Part shown: positions 29,772-38,781 of the stretch, piece by piece | How positions within the stretch are numbered: the stretch's first letter is position 1 | How the letters are laid out: each line of letters starts with the position of its first letter | Origin: Rhizobium grahamii | Lineage (GTDB): Bacteria > Pseudomonadota > Alphaproteobacteria > Rhizobiales > Rhizobiaceae | DNA length: 64,000 nt | Reading direction: 5' to 3' | NCBI RefSeq assembly: GCF_009498215.1 | Contig: NZ_CP043498.1 | Coordinates: 806,001-870,000 of the forward strand | Program-made: the position numbers and the translations under genes | Notes under the pieces: generated by a model | Told to the model about the DNA's origin: nothing | Database searches by the model: none | Seen by the model: only the letters and a program-made list of their open reading frames with translations

Positions 29772-31807
29772 CTCAGCTCGTCTGCGGGTACACGCAATGC
29801 TAGGCAGTAGTTTCTTGCGACCGTCATTCTCTGGTGCATTGCCTCAGCCAGCAGCAGTTCACCAGCTGCTAGCATGTCCTGCCATCCTTTTCGCCGCCTT
29901 TTGAACGTCGAGAGCCAGTATGGCCGGTGTCGAGCGGCGACGATGTAGTTTGAGCAGCTGCCACAGGTGTCGTTGCTTCTGTCCGCAAACAGGGGCCGGT
30001 CGTCCGTCAAGTTAACTTTTCCCTTCGAACGAATATGGCAGAGGGCGCTTTCCCAGCGGTAGAAGCAATCGCCGTGCGTACCGCTCCAAATGCGGATGCC
30101 TTCATGTGCGAGTTCCCGCCTTATGGTTACAGCAATATCCTCAGGGTCGTTGCTTTCCAGAGAGAGGCGTTTTAGCGCTGCGGCAAGCTGGTCTACGACC
30201 TTCGATTGGTATGGTTGCTCACCAAAGATCATGCGAGCGACGTCCTGCGCCGCCTGATTCATCGCCTCGTCCTCGATGAGCTGCAAGAGCTTTGCATCAT
30301 TTCCGAAATAGGCGCTTTCAATTAGGTGGTCGGACAAGTGTTGATAATGCAACTGTACCTCTGGGATCGCATCGGGGTCCGACTTGATCACGTCTTGAGA
30401 GAACTTTTTGCGCCATTGCGCTCGGTTAATTCGCCAGGATCGAAGCTTGTCGGGAATGGCGACATGGCGGCGTATGAAATTGTTCTCATGGTTCAGGAGT
30501 GTCTTCGTTTGCACGCGAGTGACAGTGTGAGTACGACGAGCAAACCCACTAGCTCTTTTTGCGGAAAGCCAGAGATCGGTGGTACCTGATAAAGCTCGCC
30601 AAAAAGAATAGACTTTCGTTAGAACAATGGCGGCGCGAACTGGAGGCGGGAGATAGTCTGTTCCCCTTGGACGCATGCCCGCGACCCATTCGCAGTCAAC
30701 GGGTTCCTTGCGGCCTTTGGTCAACTTCCCTTTGATGTAGAAGACTTCGTTGAGGCCGATTTGCGATGGCCTAATCTCGATGCAGGCTGGCAGGCCAGTT
30801 TCAGAAAGCGGCAGCGCTTTGAGGCTCGCGCCTTCAGATGATCGAAGACCGGTAAGTCCATGGATGGTGATTCCACAAGCGCCGACAAGGTCTTCCGTTA
30901 GGTCACTAAGTTGCTGTAGCGGCGATTGCTGAACAATTCTCTCCCCATGCTCGGAATCGACGCGGACTGGTAGCGATGCAACTAGAGGCGGTCGCCATTC
31001 GGCGTCGCGTCCTCCAATGTTGAAGCGAAAGCCCGTAAGCCCAGTGTTGATAGGTTTTGTATAATCGTTGCTGTTCCACGACGCCACACGACGGAAAAGG
31101 AAAGACTGAAGTTCAATGGCATTTAGAATGTCTACGGAGAAGTGATCGACCCATTGAATTGCTTCCTGGATGACGGGTCGTGCAATCTCGTCAGGAACGG
31201 GTTTGACGCTCCCAAAGTCGTCGAGGTTCAATCGTTTGCAAATGCTCCTGCCGGTCTCGCCTCCAAGTGGATCAGCGGCAATAACCATGTCTGGGATGCT
31301 GTGAAAGAGGCTTGACTGTTGATAAAGACGTCGAGGAACATCCAAGTACGCCGCGATGGTGGTCAGCGTTCGCTTTTCAACAGTCTCGTCAGCAAGTATG
31401 CTCACCGCATAGTCTTGGTAAGACGAGAAAGCTTGAGTTCCTATCTCTCGATAGTGAGAGTACCCTTCTGCATACATCCAGTGAGTAAAGAACCGAAGGC
31501 GATCCCCAAACAAAGTGAGTGTGAGGTCGCTCGCTTTCGTGCCAGTCACATTCTCAATTCGAAGTGATGCCAAAAATCTCCGGCCCGCGCCGATCAATTT
31601 TTGCCATCGTGGGCATTGCCAGTGGTGCTCTGTACAATATAGGGCCCAATTCAGAGATGGATATCGTGATCCGGGGTTCGCGGTATCAAAGTGCCATGTT
31701 CGGTCGAACCACCAGGACCTTTCACTAAACTTTGTGACTGAAAGTTCAGCATCAGGTAGAAGGAAAATGGGATCAGGATTGCGTGTTCCTTGTCGTGACG
31801 ACATCAA
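29768..31807 (-). CDS. ginC: GinC-like recombination protein
   Basis: A 679-residue protein, third in the operon, coupled by ATGA overlaps on both sides. The only part resembling a tyrosine recombinase is the Arg-I box area (HGLTGLRSSEGASLKALPLS); later catalytic boxes are not clear, so it may be a non-catalytic partner or a diverged recombinase. Near the C-terminus a CxxC pair (DTCGSCSNYIVAARHRPYW) suggests a small zinc-binding region. Large size and operon position match GinC of GInt islands, which often lacks a recognised domain. Confidence 0.75.
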   Translation of the reverse strand: MMSSRQGTRNPDPIFLLPDAELSVTKFSERSWWFDRTWHFDTANPGSRYPSLNWALYCTEHHWQCPRWQKLIGAGRRFLASLRIENVTGTKASDLTLTLFGDRLRFFTHWMYAEGYSHYREIGTQAFSSYQDYAVSILADETVEKRTLTTIAAYLDVPRRLYQQSSLFHSIPDMVIAADPLGGETGRSICKRLNLDDFGSVKPVPDEIARPVIQEAIQWVDHFSVDILNAIELQSFLFRRVASWNSNDYTKPINTGLTGFRFNIGGRDAEWRPPLVASLPVRVDSEHGERIVQQSPLQQLSDLTEDLVGACGITIHGLTGLRSSEGASLKALPLSETGLPACIEIRPSQIGLNEVFYIKGKLTKGRKEPVDCEWVAGMRPRGTDYLPPPVRAAIVLTKVYSFWRALSGTTDLWLSAKRASGFARRTHTVTRVQTKTLLNHENNFIRRHVAIPDKLRSWRINRAQWRKKFSQDVIKSDPDAIPEVQLHYQHLSDHLIESAYFGNDAKLLQLIEDEAMNQAAQDVARMIFGEQPYQSKVVDQLAAALKRLSLESNDPEDIAVTIRRELAHEGIRIWSGTHGDCFYRWESALCHIRSKGKVNLTDDRPLFADRSNDTCGSCSNYIVAARHRPYWLSTFKRRRKGWQDMLAAGELLLAEAMHQRMTVARNYCLALRVPADELS

Positions 31808-33633
31808 TCTATCTCCGGCAAAGGCGACAGCTTAAGGTTCGCAGCCGCAGCGATGGCATTCGGATCGAAATTCCGTAACCAGAAATCTCGCAATGCATCG
31901 ACCTGAGGCTTCCAGTATACGAGCCATCGAGCTTCCAGGCATTTGAATCGGTGATCGTTGAGTAGGGACAACAGCTCAGCCAGCCGGTAAGCTGCCTTTG
32001 ACGATTGGCAGTCGACAGTGGCGTTGGGGCAGGCTGGACACCTACCGTAGGCCGTGCACATCCGACCGGGTATCTGATCTCGATAGGGCGAGTTCAGTGG
32101 TTCGATACACAAAAATCCGGGTGTGACAGCCGTCTTTTCAGCCTTGGTCAGCCCTTTACCCCGGGTATCGGATTTGCCAAGCGTTGCGAGATTGCGTTCC
32201 CTTACCGCCATCTCAAAGGCGATTTTCTCACGCCGCACTCGTTTAGCGGCGGCTGGATCATAGTGGGTTTGAGTTGTGCGGATTTGCTCGTGATGAAGCA
32301 ATTCTGAAGCAGCATTGATATCCGCACCTACTAAAATTGGCGCGGTGGACTTTAATTGGGAGAGCGAGAAGTGCTTGAGCTTGTTTCGTTTAATGAAGGC
32401 CATGAGGCATTTATAGAAAAGGCGAGACTCGTTCTGGCTGGTAAACGCTTTCGGTCTTCCTTGTCCGTCGACGAATAAAAATATTCGGCGAGAAAACTTT
32501 GGGTCTACAAGAGTGCGTGTGTACGCGGTGTGCTTGTTGAGGAGCCGTAGCAGGTTGTGCGAGGAAAAGTAATAAGGATCATTTTTCCGAAACGTTCTCA
32601 CCTGAAGAACGTCGCCACGCGGCTTATTTGCTTCGATCCTTCCCCGTTTATCTGACGTCAGGGCGTCCCCGACGTCATCCCATGTCAATAGAATGTGGCT
32701 GTCGACGGCAAACAGGTTCGTCATCTCTAACAGGATGACAAAAGGAATTATTGTCGCAGATGTGAAGTGAAGGTGCTCGCGAATAAACACCCTGTTGATT
32801 TTTCTGCCGTGGGTAGCGCGTTCGAACCCCCGCATTTCGGTCGCAAGACTGCCGTGCTCCCAGGCTCTAATTTTGTCGGCGTGCAAATAGGCCTGAATGC
32901 AAGCGTCCAAGGAATAGAATTTTTTCTCAATCCAAGAACAAACGTCAAGCCTTGGGTCGGGCCTCTCTTTGAGAGTATCACCATATTCTAGCTGCTTTAT
33001 CGTTCGTCGAATTTCTCTTTGACAGGCGGCAATCAGAAGACGCATGTCGGCTTCCGACAGAGCTTCGCGATGTTTGATTGCCTTGTGTGATCCCGGCTTC
33101 GGGTTGGGTTTGAATATGACGCCGTTGACGTCCTTCGAGTAGGAGGGAGAGGTAGAAAGAAACTCGACGATCAACCTGATGCGATTGTAGATCGCTGGTA
33201 TAGAGGTCTCTCCCAAAATACCTTTCGCACTTGGCAAAGTTGCGAGTTTAAATTCGCCAGACAGCCACTCCAGATAGTCATTCCCAATCTTTCCGTTAAG
33301 TTGCGCGAGTTTTGCGACGTTTTGTCCGAACGACTTTTGGAGTCCATCAAGGAATGTCGTTAGGAAAAGTTTTGCGTGAGACTCGTCTTTTTTAACCGAT
33401 GATTTTGCTTTCCCGTTGGAAGACCCGATGAAACCTGTCGCGATGGCCCGGGTGATCTCTGGTCGTTTTCGAAATGCTTCCGAAAAGTCAGCCTGGTAGA
33501 TGCCTCCGCCCTTTACCGAAACGTTTGCGAAAAGTTCCTTTTCAGTAATCGTTAGTTGTGGCTGATACAGTTCATTTTCGGTTCGCGACTGAACCGCATC
33601 CCAAAGGTGGGAGCCTTTCCGCTTTGAGGTCAT
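31804..33633 (-). CDS. ginB: GinB-like tyrosine recombinase relative
   Basis: A 609-residue protein, second in the operon. The C-terminal third has a recombinase-like C-terminal core: FSLSQLKSTAPILVGADINA, then SELLHHEQIRTTQTHYDPA, corresponding to the HxLR...GH...TT..Y region of tyrosine recombinases, with the usual HxLR replaced by SxLK. After it comes a cysteine cluster, CTAYGRCPACPNATVDC, likely a zinc knuckle. Start and stop overlap neighbours by 4 bases. Size and order match GinB. Confidence 0.8.
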   Translation of the reverse strand: MTSKRKGSHLWDAVQSRTENELYQPQLTITEKELFANVSVKGGGIYQADFSEAFRKRPEITRAIATGFIGSSNGKAKSSVKKDESHAKLFLTTFLDGLQKSFGQNVAKLAQLNGKIGNDYLEWLSGEFKLATLPSAKGILGETSIPAIYNRIRLIVEFLSTSPSYSKDVNGVIFKPNPKPGSHKAIKHREALSEADMRLLIAACQREIRRTIKQLEYGDTLKERPDPRLDVCSWIEKKFYSLDACIQAYLHADKIRAWEHGSLATEMRGFERATHGRKINRVFIREHLHFTSATIIPFVILLEMTNLFAVDSHILLTWDDVGDALTSDKRGRIEANKPRGDVLQVRTFRKNDPYYFSSHNLLRLLNKHTAYTRTLVDPKFSRRIFLFVDGQGRPKAFTSQNESRLFYKCLMAFIKRNKLKHFSLSQLKSTAPILVGADINAASELLHHEQIRTTQTHYDPAAAKRVRREKIAFEMAVRERNLATLGKSDTRGKGLTKAEKTAVTPGFLCIEPLNSPYRDQIPGRMCTAYGRCPACPNATVDCQSSKAAYRLAELLSLLNDHRFKCLEARWLVYWKPQVDALRDFWLRNFDPNAIAAAANLKLSPLPEID

Positions 33634-34937
33634 TCGACGTCCTCGTGGAAGTTATAGCTCCGCAAAACAGTTTCATAAGCATCTGCGATATCAGGTTCAT
33701 CCAACGCCAGCGATCCTCCGTAGGTGTCGACAGTTGTCGAGAGCCATGAGTGCCCCAGCAGCATTTGGATGACCTTAAAGGGAGCTGAATTTCCGTGGCG
33801 GCGTAATCCGTCGGCTATCACGGCAACGAATGTGTGGCGGAGATGATGGATAGAGTGTTTGGGGGAAAGGACGATCTCGGTCTTTGGCGATCCACCCTCT
33901 CGGAACGGCTTGCCATCTGCATCAAACAGCACTCTATCCTCCGCCTTTAGCACGCCCGCCTTCCGGACGCCCTCTACGAAAGACCGACCGAGGGTATCGG
34001 CGGAGGCTGCATTGCCGAGGTCCCGGTGGTTCGATTCAATGCCGTTCAAAAAAATTTTGTTGGGAGGAGCCCAGCCTGGCCCCTTTATCTTAAGCGCCAA
34101 CGTGATGATTTGGGCGCGTGTCGTCTCGATGTATTTGATGATGCGAGAGACGAGAGGGCGCGGCACTAGGACCGTGCGCTGGACATTCCCCTTTCCTACG
34201 ACCGTATGCTCAACAAGAAATCGGTCTGGTCGCTCCCGCAACTCAAGTTCCCAGTTCAGAACGTCGGTCATGGTGAGAGCAACAGCATCTTCAAGGCGTC
34301 CACCGATCAGGAACAAATATTCGGCTACAGTTCGATCCCGTGTGGGTGACGCTGTATTCTCCTCCGGGGATGGTCCAAGCACGGTTAGAATTTGCCGCAA
34401 CGACCGCAAATCGATGAATTTAACTTTGACCACTTTCGTCCCACGAGACGCTTTGCCTTTGTAGCGGTGTGGTGACGATGCGGAGTCGCAAATGAACCCC
34501 TTCGTGATGCAGAACTCGTAGAAATGCTTAACAGTCCCAATGCGTCTGGCGATGGTGGAAGGGGAAAAGGTTTTGCGTGTGATCCAAGAGACGCCAGATG
34601 ACAAAATCGAGTGGTAAAACTCCATGTCGCTGGTGGTCGCATCCCTCCAGGTGATGCCTTTGTAATCGCAATACATCTCATAATTAGCTAGGTCGTCGGC
34701 ATAGCTGTTGGCGGTGTTGAAGAGATTTCGCCTATCCTTCGCATGATTGAGAATGAAGAGATTCATTTCGGTAAGCGGCTTGAACCAACGGTCAAAAAGG
34801 AGGGTCACCCCATCCGGTATCCCGGTGTTTGCGGTTGGATCATTTAGGGATTTGATCCGATGGACTGGTTGGGAGAATTCTGCGTCGAAGTCGCTTCCTG
34901 GTGAGCCTTCATCCCAGAGATTTTCAGCGCTGCGCAT
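33630..34937 (-). CDS. ginA: GinA-like tyrosine recombinase (XerC/phage integrase type)
   Basis: First gene of the operon and the clearest recombinase: 435 residues with an N-terminal SAM-like core-binding domain and a C-terminal catalytic domain. Arg-I is in LIGGRLEDAVALT; the HxxR box is SIHHLRHTFVAV; then MLLGHSWLSTTVDTYGG supplies the second His/Trp and the nucleophilic Tyr. It should cut and rejoin DNA at the island ends together with GinB and GinC. The four-base overlap with ginB shows coupled translation. Confidence 0.85.
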   Translation of the reverse strand: MRSAENLWDEGSPGSDFDAEFSQPVHRIKSLNDPTANTGIPDGVTLLFDRWFKPLTEMNLFILNHAKDRRNLFNTANSYADDLANYEMYCDYKGITWRDATTSDMEFYHSILSSGVSWITRKTFSPSTIARRIGTVKHFYEFCITKGFICDSASSPHRYKGKASRGTKVVKVKFIDLRSLRQILTVLGPSPEENTASPTRDRTVAEYLFLIGGRLEDAVALTMTDVLNWELELRERPDRFLVEHTVVGKGNVQRTVLVPRPLVSRIIKYIETTRAQIITLALKIKGPGWAPPNKIFLNGIESNHRDLGNAASADTLGRSFVEGVRKAGVLKAEDRVLFDADGKPFREGGSPKTEIVLSPKHSIHHLRHTFVAVIADGLRRHGNSAPFKVIQMLLGHSWLSTTVDTYGGSLALDEPDIADAYETVLRSYNFHEDVE

Positions 34938-35010
34938 CTACGCCGCTCCTCATTGTTGCCAATGCCAGGTGAATTGCGAAAGCGAAGAAACGCCAAGCGA
35001 TGAGTTCAAA

Positions 35011-35637
35011 TTACAAACGATGGGTGCACATGGGGCACGCCGGATTGTGCGTGGCAATTGCTGCCTCTTGGATGAGGAATGTGCATTCCCCATAGAGAAC
35101 TTCGGGATTTGGCAATGTCTGTATCCGTTGCATCAATTCGTAAATGTAACGCTGGCGGATCGCAGACGGGTTGATGCTGCTGGGAAGGCCTAGCTCCTCG
35201 CTGACGCGGCGAAAATGGTGTCGCAACAAACGCAGTGTTACCGGACGTCCGTTGGGAAGAAGGAAGAGCTTTACTGGCTCCAGTTGTCCTCCAGCTCGAT
35301 GGACCCGTGAGACAATTTCGTTCCGTTCTTGCGAAATATAGGTCGCCAAAAAGGAAGCCTCTTTGGTTGTGAAAACCAATTGCTTCCTAGTTCGGTCTGG
35401 ACGTGTGATGAAATGTTCGAGACGCTCAATCCGGAACACTCGGTCAATGCTTTCCACCACAACCTTGATCGTCCATTCGAGTACGTCAGCTGCACGCCGA
35501 CCTTCCATTGCTAAGAAGCACGCGGTTGACTGAAGGATTGGAGGAAGGTGCTCAATAACCCGGCACACGGCCGATATGGCGGGGAGATTTGGGTTGGCGG
35601 CTAGTCGCTTTTGAAGATTTCGAGGGAGAGTCCTCAT
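35011..35637 (-). CDS. Recombinase-like fragment or small unknown protein
   Basis: A 208-residue frame 73 bases upstream of ginA on the same strand. Parts look like a degenerate tyrosine-recombinase catalytic domain: FLAMEGRRAADVLEWTI (Arg-I-like) and VTLRLLRHHFRRVSEELGL (HxxR-like), and it ends with a CPMC pair. No Tyr box is clear. It could be a fifth, diverged gene of the recombination operon or a decayed integrase. I am unsure. Confidence 0.45.
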   Translation of the reverse strand: MRTLPRNLQKRLAANPNLPAISAVCRVIEHLPPILQSTACFLAMEGRRAADVLEWTIKVVVESIDRVFRIERLEHFITRPDRTRKQLVFTTKEASFLATYISQERNEIVSRVHRAGGQLEPVKLFLLPNGRPVTLRLLRHHFRRVSEELGLPSSINPSAIRQRYIYELMQRIQTLPNPEVLYGECTFLIQEAAIATHNPACPMCTHRL

Positions 35638-36546
35638 GTCGGTGATGCCTCGTTAGAATATCGTAGTGGTGAACCTCGACGATTACCGTAAAGCTGATGA
35701 AAATAATCCGTCAACAGAGAATATTGTAGAGCATCTGTGAGGCATGTGCGTTTATCTAAAATGGATCTGTTCAAAATATACTTAATTGTACTTCTACGAA
35801 ATTTCAAAGAATTCCTTGAGGCTGGAAAAAACCCAAGGAAATACATTTTTTAATTAATTTCCTTGTAAGTATTGTTTGAAGTTTCTGCAGGCAATTGAAC
35901 TACGACGTGCTAGAAGACACCTAGTGGAAGTCAATGATTGACTATCAAGCAAGTTTTGAGGTGCGGAAGCTTATAAGGTTACTTTGTTTTGAACTTGGAT
36001 AGACCGCGACAGCGAGACCAGCCAGCGCTTCCAGCGGTGGTGAAAAAAGTTGTGAGGGTTCGAGTTCGGCGCACGCTATCCATTGATTGTCGCGCTGAAA
36101 CGCTAGGGCCTGGTGCGAGATGTTTGGTGAACGGACGCCAAGTGACGAATCGATCTTCGCGCAACCTTGAATTTGGGGCCATTCGGAGCCAACTTGTCGA
36201 CGCATCGATACACAAGCAGCGACCCCACGGCCGGTGGCTCGCAAGAACGATGCTGCGAACCGGCGTCTTCAATGGATGCACACTCAAATCAAGCGTTCGC
36301 GAACTGGCATTCACCGAACAGTTTTCAAGCGGTCTGTCACGTCGACCACGCCATCGATCTCCCAGATAGCCTCCCGGGTGGCCACCCAGGGTCATGTAAA
36401 GCTCGGCCAGCGGCGAAGTTGCCGTGTCCACAGCACTTCTAAGGTCGCTGCCCGCACTTGGAAGGGATGCGGGCAGCGTCTGGTCCGTCAAGTCAGAGAT
36501 GCCATGAACTCGGGACCGAGGATCATTTCGATGGCCTGAATTTGCT
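35638..36546. other. Gene-poor stretch, about 900 bases
   Basis: No convincing gene. The first 300 bases (35,640-35,940) are strongly AT-rich and probably hold the promoter of the recombinase operon. Between 35,980 and 36,557 a 192-codon frame stays open on the minus strand, but its composition looks like a non-coding reading of GC-rich DNA. This part may be the remains of an older gene. Confidence 0.4.
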
Positions 36547-37419
36547 TCACCGACCAATTCGCCGAGCTGCTTCCAGGGTGTTCTTCATCAGCATCGCGAT
36601 GGTCATAGGGCCTACACCCCCTGGCACAGGAGTGATCGCCGAGGCTTTGGCATAGCACTCGTCGTACGCCACATCGCCGACCAAGGCCTTCTTCTCACCG
36701 CGCGAAACGCGATTGATGCCGACGTCGATGATCAACGCCCCGGGCTTTATCCAGTCACCTTTCACGAACTCTGGCCGTCCTACCGCTGCGACGACGATGT
36801 CTGCGTCTCTCACCAATGATGGCAGGTCTGCGGTCCTGGAGTGCGCAATGGTTACTGTGGCATTCGCAGCGAGGAGCAGTTGGGCCATTGGCTTGCCGAC
36901 AATATTCGAACGGCCGATGACGATTGCTCGCTTGCCAGAAAGATCAGCTCCAAGACGTTGCTGGATAAGGAGGGCGCAGCCTGCCGGTGTGCAAGGTACG
37001 ATGGTGCTCCCGGTAGAGCCGATGGCCAGACGCCCGGCGTTGATCTCGCTGAAGCCATCAACGTCCTTACTAGGCGTGACCGTTTGAATGACGCGTTCAG
37101 CGTCCAGTCCTGCCGGGAGGGGAAGCTGTATGAGGATGCCATGGATTTCGTCATCGTCGTTCAAGGTTTTCACCAGCTCGATGACTTCGGCCTGGTTTGA
37201 CTTCGCATCAAGTGCGTATGTTCTTGATAGGAAGCCACAGTCGTCCGCCATCCTGCCCTTGGAGGTAACGTAAACAGTGCTGGCGGGATCGTCGCCGACC
37301 ATCACCACTGCAAGACCAGGTTTGATACCCCGAGCAGCCAATGCTGCAGTTTCGCGTTTCACATCTTCGATCAGAACTGATGCGGCAAGCTTTCCGGAAA
37401 TGATCTTGTCGTCGTTCAT
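36547..37419 (-). CDS. folD: Bifunctional methylene-THF dehydrogenase/cyclohydrolase, island copy
   Basis: Interconverts 5,10-methylene-, methenyl- and 10-formyl-tetrahydrofolate, feeding purine synthesis and formyl-Met. 290 residues with both family signatures: [15 protein letters not shown] (substrate-site Tyr and Lys) and [17 protein letters not shown] at the end, plus the Rossmann stretch [26 protein letters not shown] just upstream sets ATG at 37419; a longer in-frame start is unlikely. Rhizobia normally carry chromosomal folD elsewhere, so this is probably an extra or replacement copy. Unlike typical rhizobial second copies it has no fhs or gcvT partner beside it. Confidence 0.92.
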   Translation of the reverse strand: MNDDKIISGKLAASVLIEDVKRETAALAARGIKPGLAVVMVGDDPASTVYVTSKGRMADDCGFLSRTYALDAKSNQAEVIELVKTLNDDDEIHGILIQLPLPAGLDAERVIQTVTPSKDVDGFSEINAGRLAIGSTGSTIVPCTPAGCALLIQQRLGADLSGKRAIVIGRSNIVGKPMAQLLLAANATVTIAHSRTADLPSLVRDADIVVAAVGRPEFVKGDWIKPGALIIDVGINRVSRGEKKALVGDVAYDECYAKASAITPVPGGVGPMTIAMLMKNTLEAARRIGR

Positions 37420-37732
37420 TGAGACCTCCCTGTCGATATGGAAGGAGCGATCAATCGCCAATGGTATACTCAAGTCCAGATGGAGGTGACCTCAAGTCTG
37501 AGAGATATTGCAGGGATAATGATTGGAATCTTGCATAAATTCCCTCAGAGATTCTCGGATACGTAGATTTTGAACGGAAGGAATGTCTGCGTTGAAATTT
37601 GTTCGGCTGGCTCAAGTACCGATGTAACCATGAGCGACATCAGTTTCGAGCAGAGTGATCCGACAGGCGTGGCTATGACCATGGTGACGAGATCATCCGT
37701 CAAGGCGGAGCGAGATTCTGGCGTCAGCTCGT

Positions 37733-37966
37733 TCACGACGACCGCGTTTCGATTGTCTGCTCGGGAGCAACCGTCTTTGCCTCTCCTCGAAAGAAACCTG
37801 CTTTGTCAGCTTGGTCGGGTTTACCTAAGAGAAGTGACCAGTGCTCTTTCATGAGGCGTGCCTTCAAGAAAAGCAGGATTGCGATGGCGAAATGGACGGT
37901 CGAAAACTTCGCGGACTTCTCGAATTCGCTAATCGCCTTTTCCAGGAACTCAAACGCGCTCTTCAC
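37733..37966 (-). pseudogene. N-terminal fragment of a HEPN-like helical protein
   Basis: A 77-codon frame with a GTG start whose first part (SAFEFLEKAISEFEKSAKFS, then HFAIAILLFLKARLMKEHW) looks like the beginning of a larger helical family I recall from accessory islands, in which this region begins a longer protein. Here the frame ends soon after GEAKTV. A further short frame (37,545-37,736) overlaps the stop codon but is not recognised. Likely a remnant. Confidence 0.4.
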
Positions 37967-38045
37967 AAGCGAGTGGAAACGACGTCGTCCGATAGGATTG
38001 CGCTTTGGCTTTTTGGTTTTGACGGCACGTGCGACGTCCTTGGCG

Positions 38046-38621
38046 TCAAAATTTCGCCCTGACGGCGGTAAATGAGGGGTCTACGATAGGGGTGATCCAC
38101 TCCCGGATCGATACGATTTCTTCTGCCGCCTCATATCGGAGACAGTTCATCGCAATATGAACCCCCATCATAGCCATGGCCGCAGACTGGCCTTTGACTT
38201 GGTAACGAGAGCCGTCGACAGCGAATGTCGCTCGGTGCGGGCTGAACTCCAATCGAATAGTGCTGAACACCGATGGATGAGCGACCATTAACAGGTGTTC
38301 GACCCCTCTGACTGACGTTGTCCAAGCGTTGTCGACGCCACGCTCTTTGATTTGATCATACGTTTCATTTAGCGATGTCGGTGGCCACAGCTCGCTCGAT
38401 ATCAGGGCCTGAACCTTCCGATCCAAAAACCTGCCTGGTTTTCCAGTTGCCAAATCTGACATGATCTCCGCATAGCTGATCTTTCGAGTGGGTTTGTGAA
38501 TCGGCTGTTTCCGATGTTCTTCTATCAGAAGCCGACCTTCTTCAGCGTCTTCGTCGGCCTGGTTAGCCCAGGCGTGCCAACCAAACGAGCGGTACAGCCT
38601 CCCCTTCAGCGATCTCTTCAT
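38046..38621 (-). CDS. Unknown protein at the end of the MBL/4TM/HEPN gene set
   Basis: A 191-residue protein of unrecognised family. The N-terminal third is basic and helical (KRSLKGRLYRSFGWHAW, then an EDAEEGRLLIEEHRKQ helix); the middle to C-terminal part has alternating strands and helices (FSTIRLEFSPHRATFAVDG, GVHIAMNCLRYEAAEEI). It lies 160 bases downstream of the HEPN-motif gene on the same strand, so it could belong to that operon. No signal peptide, membrane helix or catalytic motif is evident. Confidence 0.55.
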   Translation of the reverse strand: MKRSLKGRLYRSFGWHAWANQADEDAEEGRLLIEEHRKQPIHKPTRKISYAEIMSDLATGKPGRFLDRKVQALISSELWPPTSLNETYDQIKERGVDNAWTTSVRGVEHLLMVAHPSVFSTIRLEFSPHRATFAVDGSRYQVKGQSAAMAMMGVHIAMNCLRYEAAEEIVSIREWITPIVDPSFTAVRAKF

Positions 38622-38781
38622 TGTAGGTCCATTCCCTGTGCATAGGGTTCTTCAGAGCATGCGAATATGCCAGCGCAAGCGATGAAAATCGCCAAGGCCA
38701 CGGGCCCAAGACGCTTTCATGGCATCAGCAAAGTCCTTGAGTGACGGTATGTCGTCCTTTCAAATTCAAGTGGCTCTGGCG

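Noticed and set aside
29328..34937. RIT element or Tn554-type transposon
   Set aside because: Those carry recombinase trios of different sizes and no coupled small HTH/coiled-coil fourth gene; sizes and overlaps here fit ginABCD better.
35979..36557. 192-codon frame on the minus strand
   Set aside because: Rich in Arg, Ser and Pro with no recognisable domain and no ribosome site; plus-strand frames in the same place are no better, so I treat it as non-coding or decayed.
37460..37500. SoxR box near island folD
   Set aside because: ACCTCAAGT half-sites occur but as direct repeats, not as the inverted pair SoxR needs.
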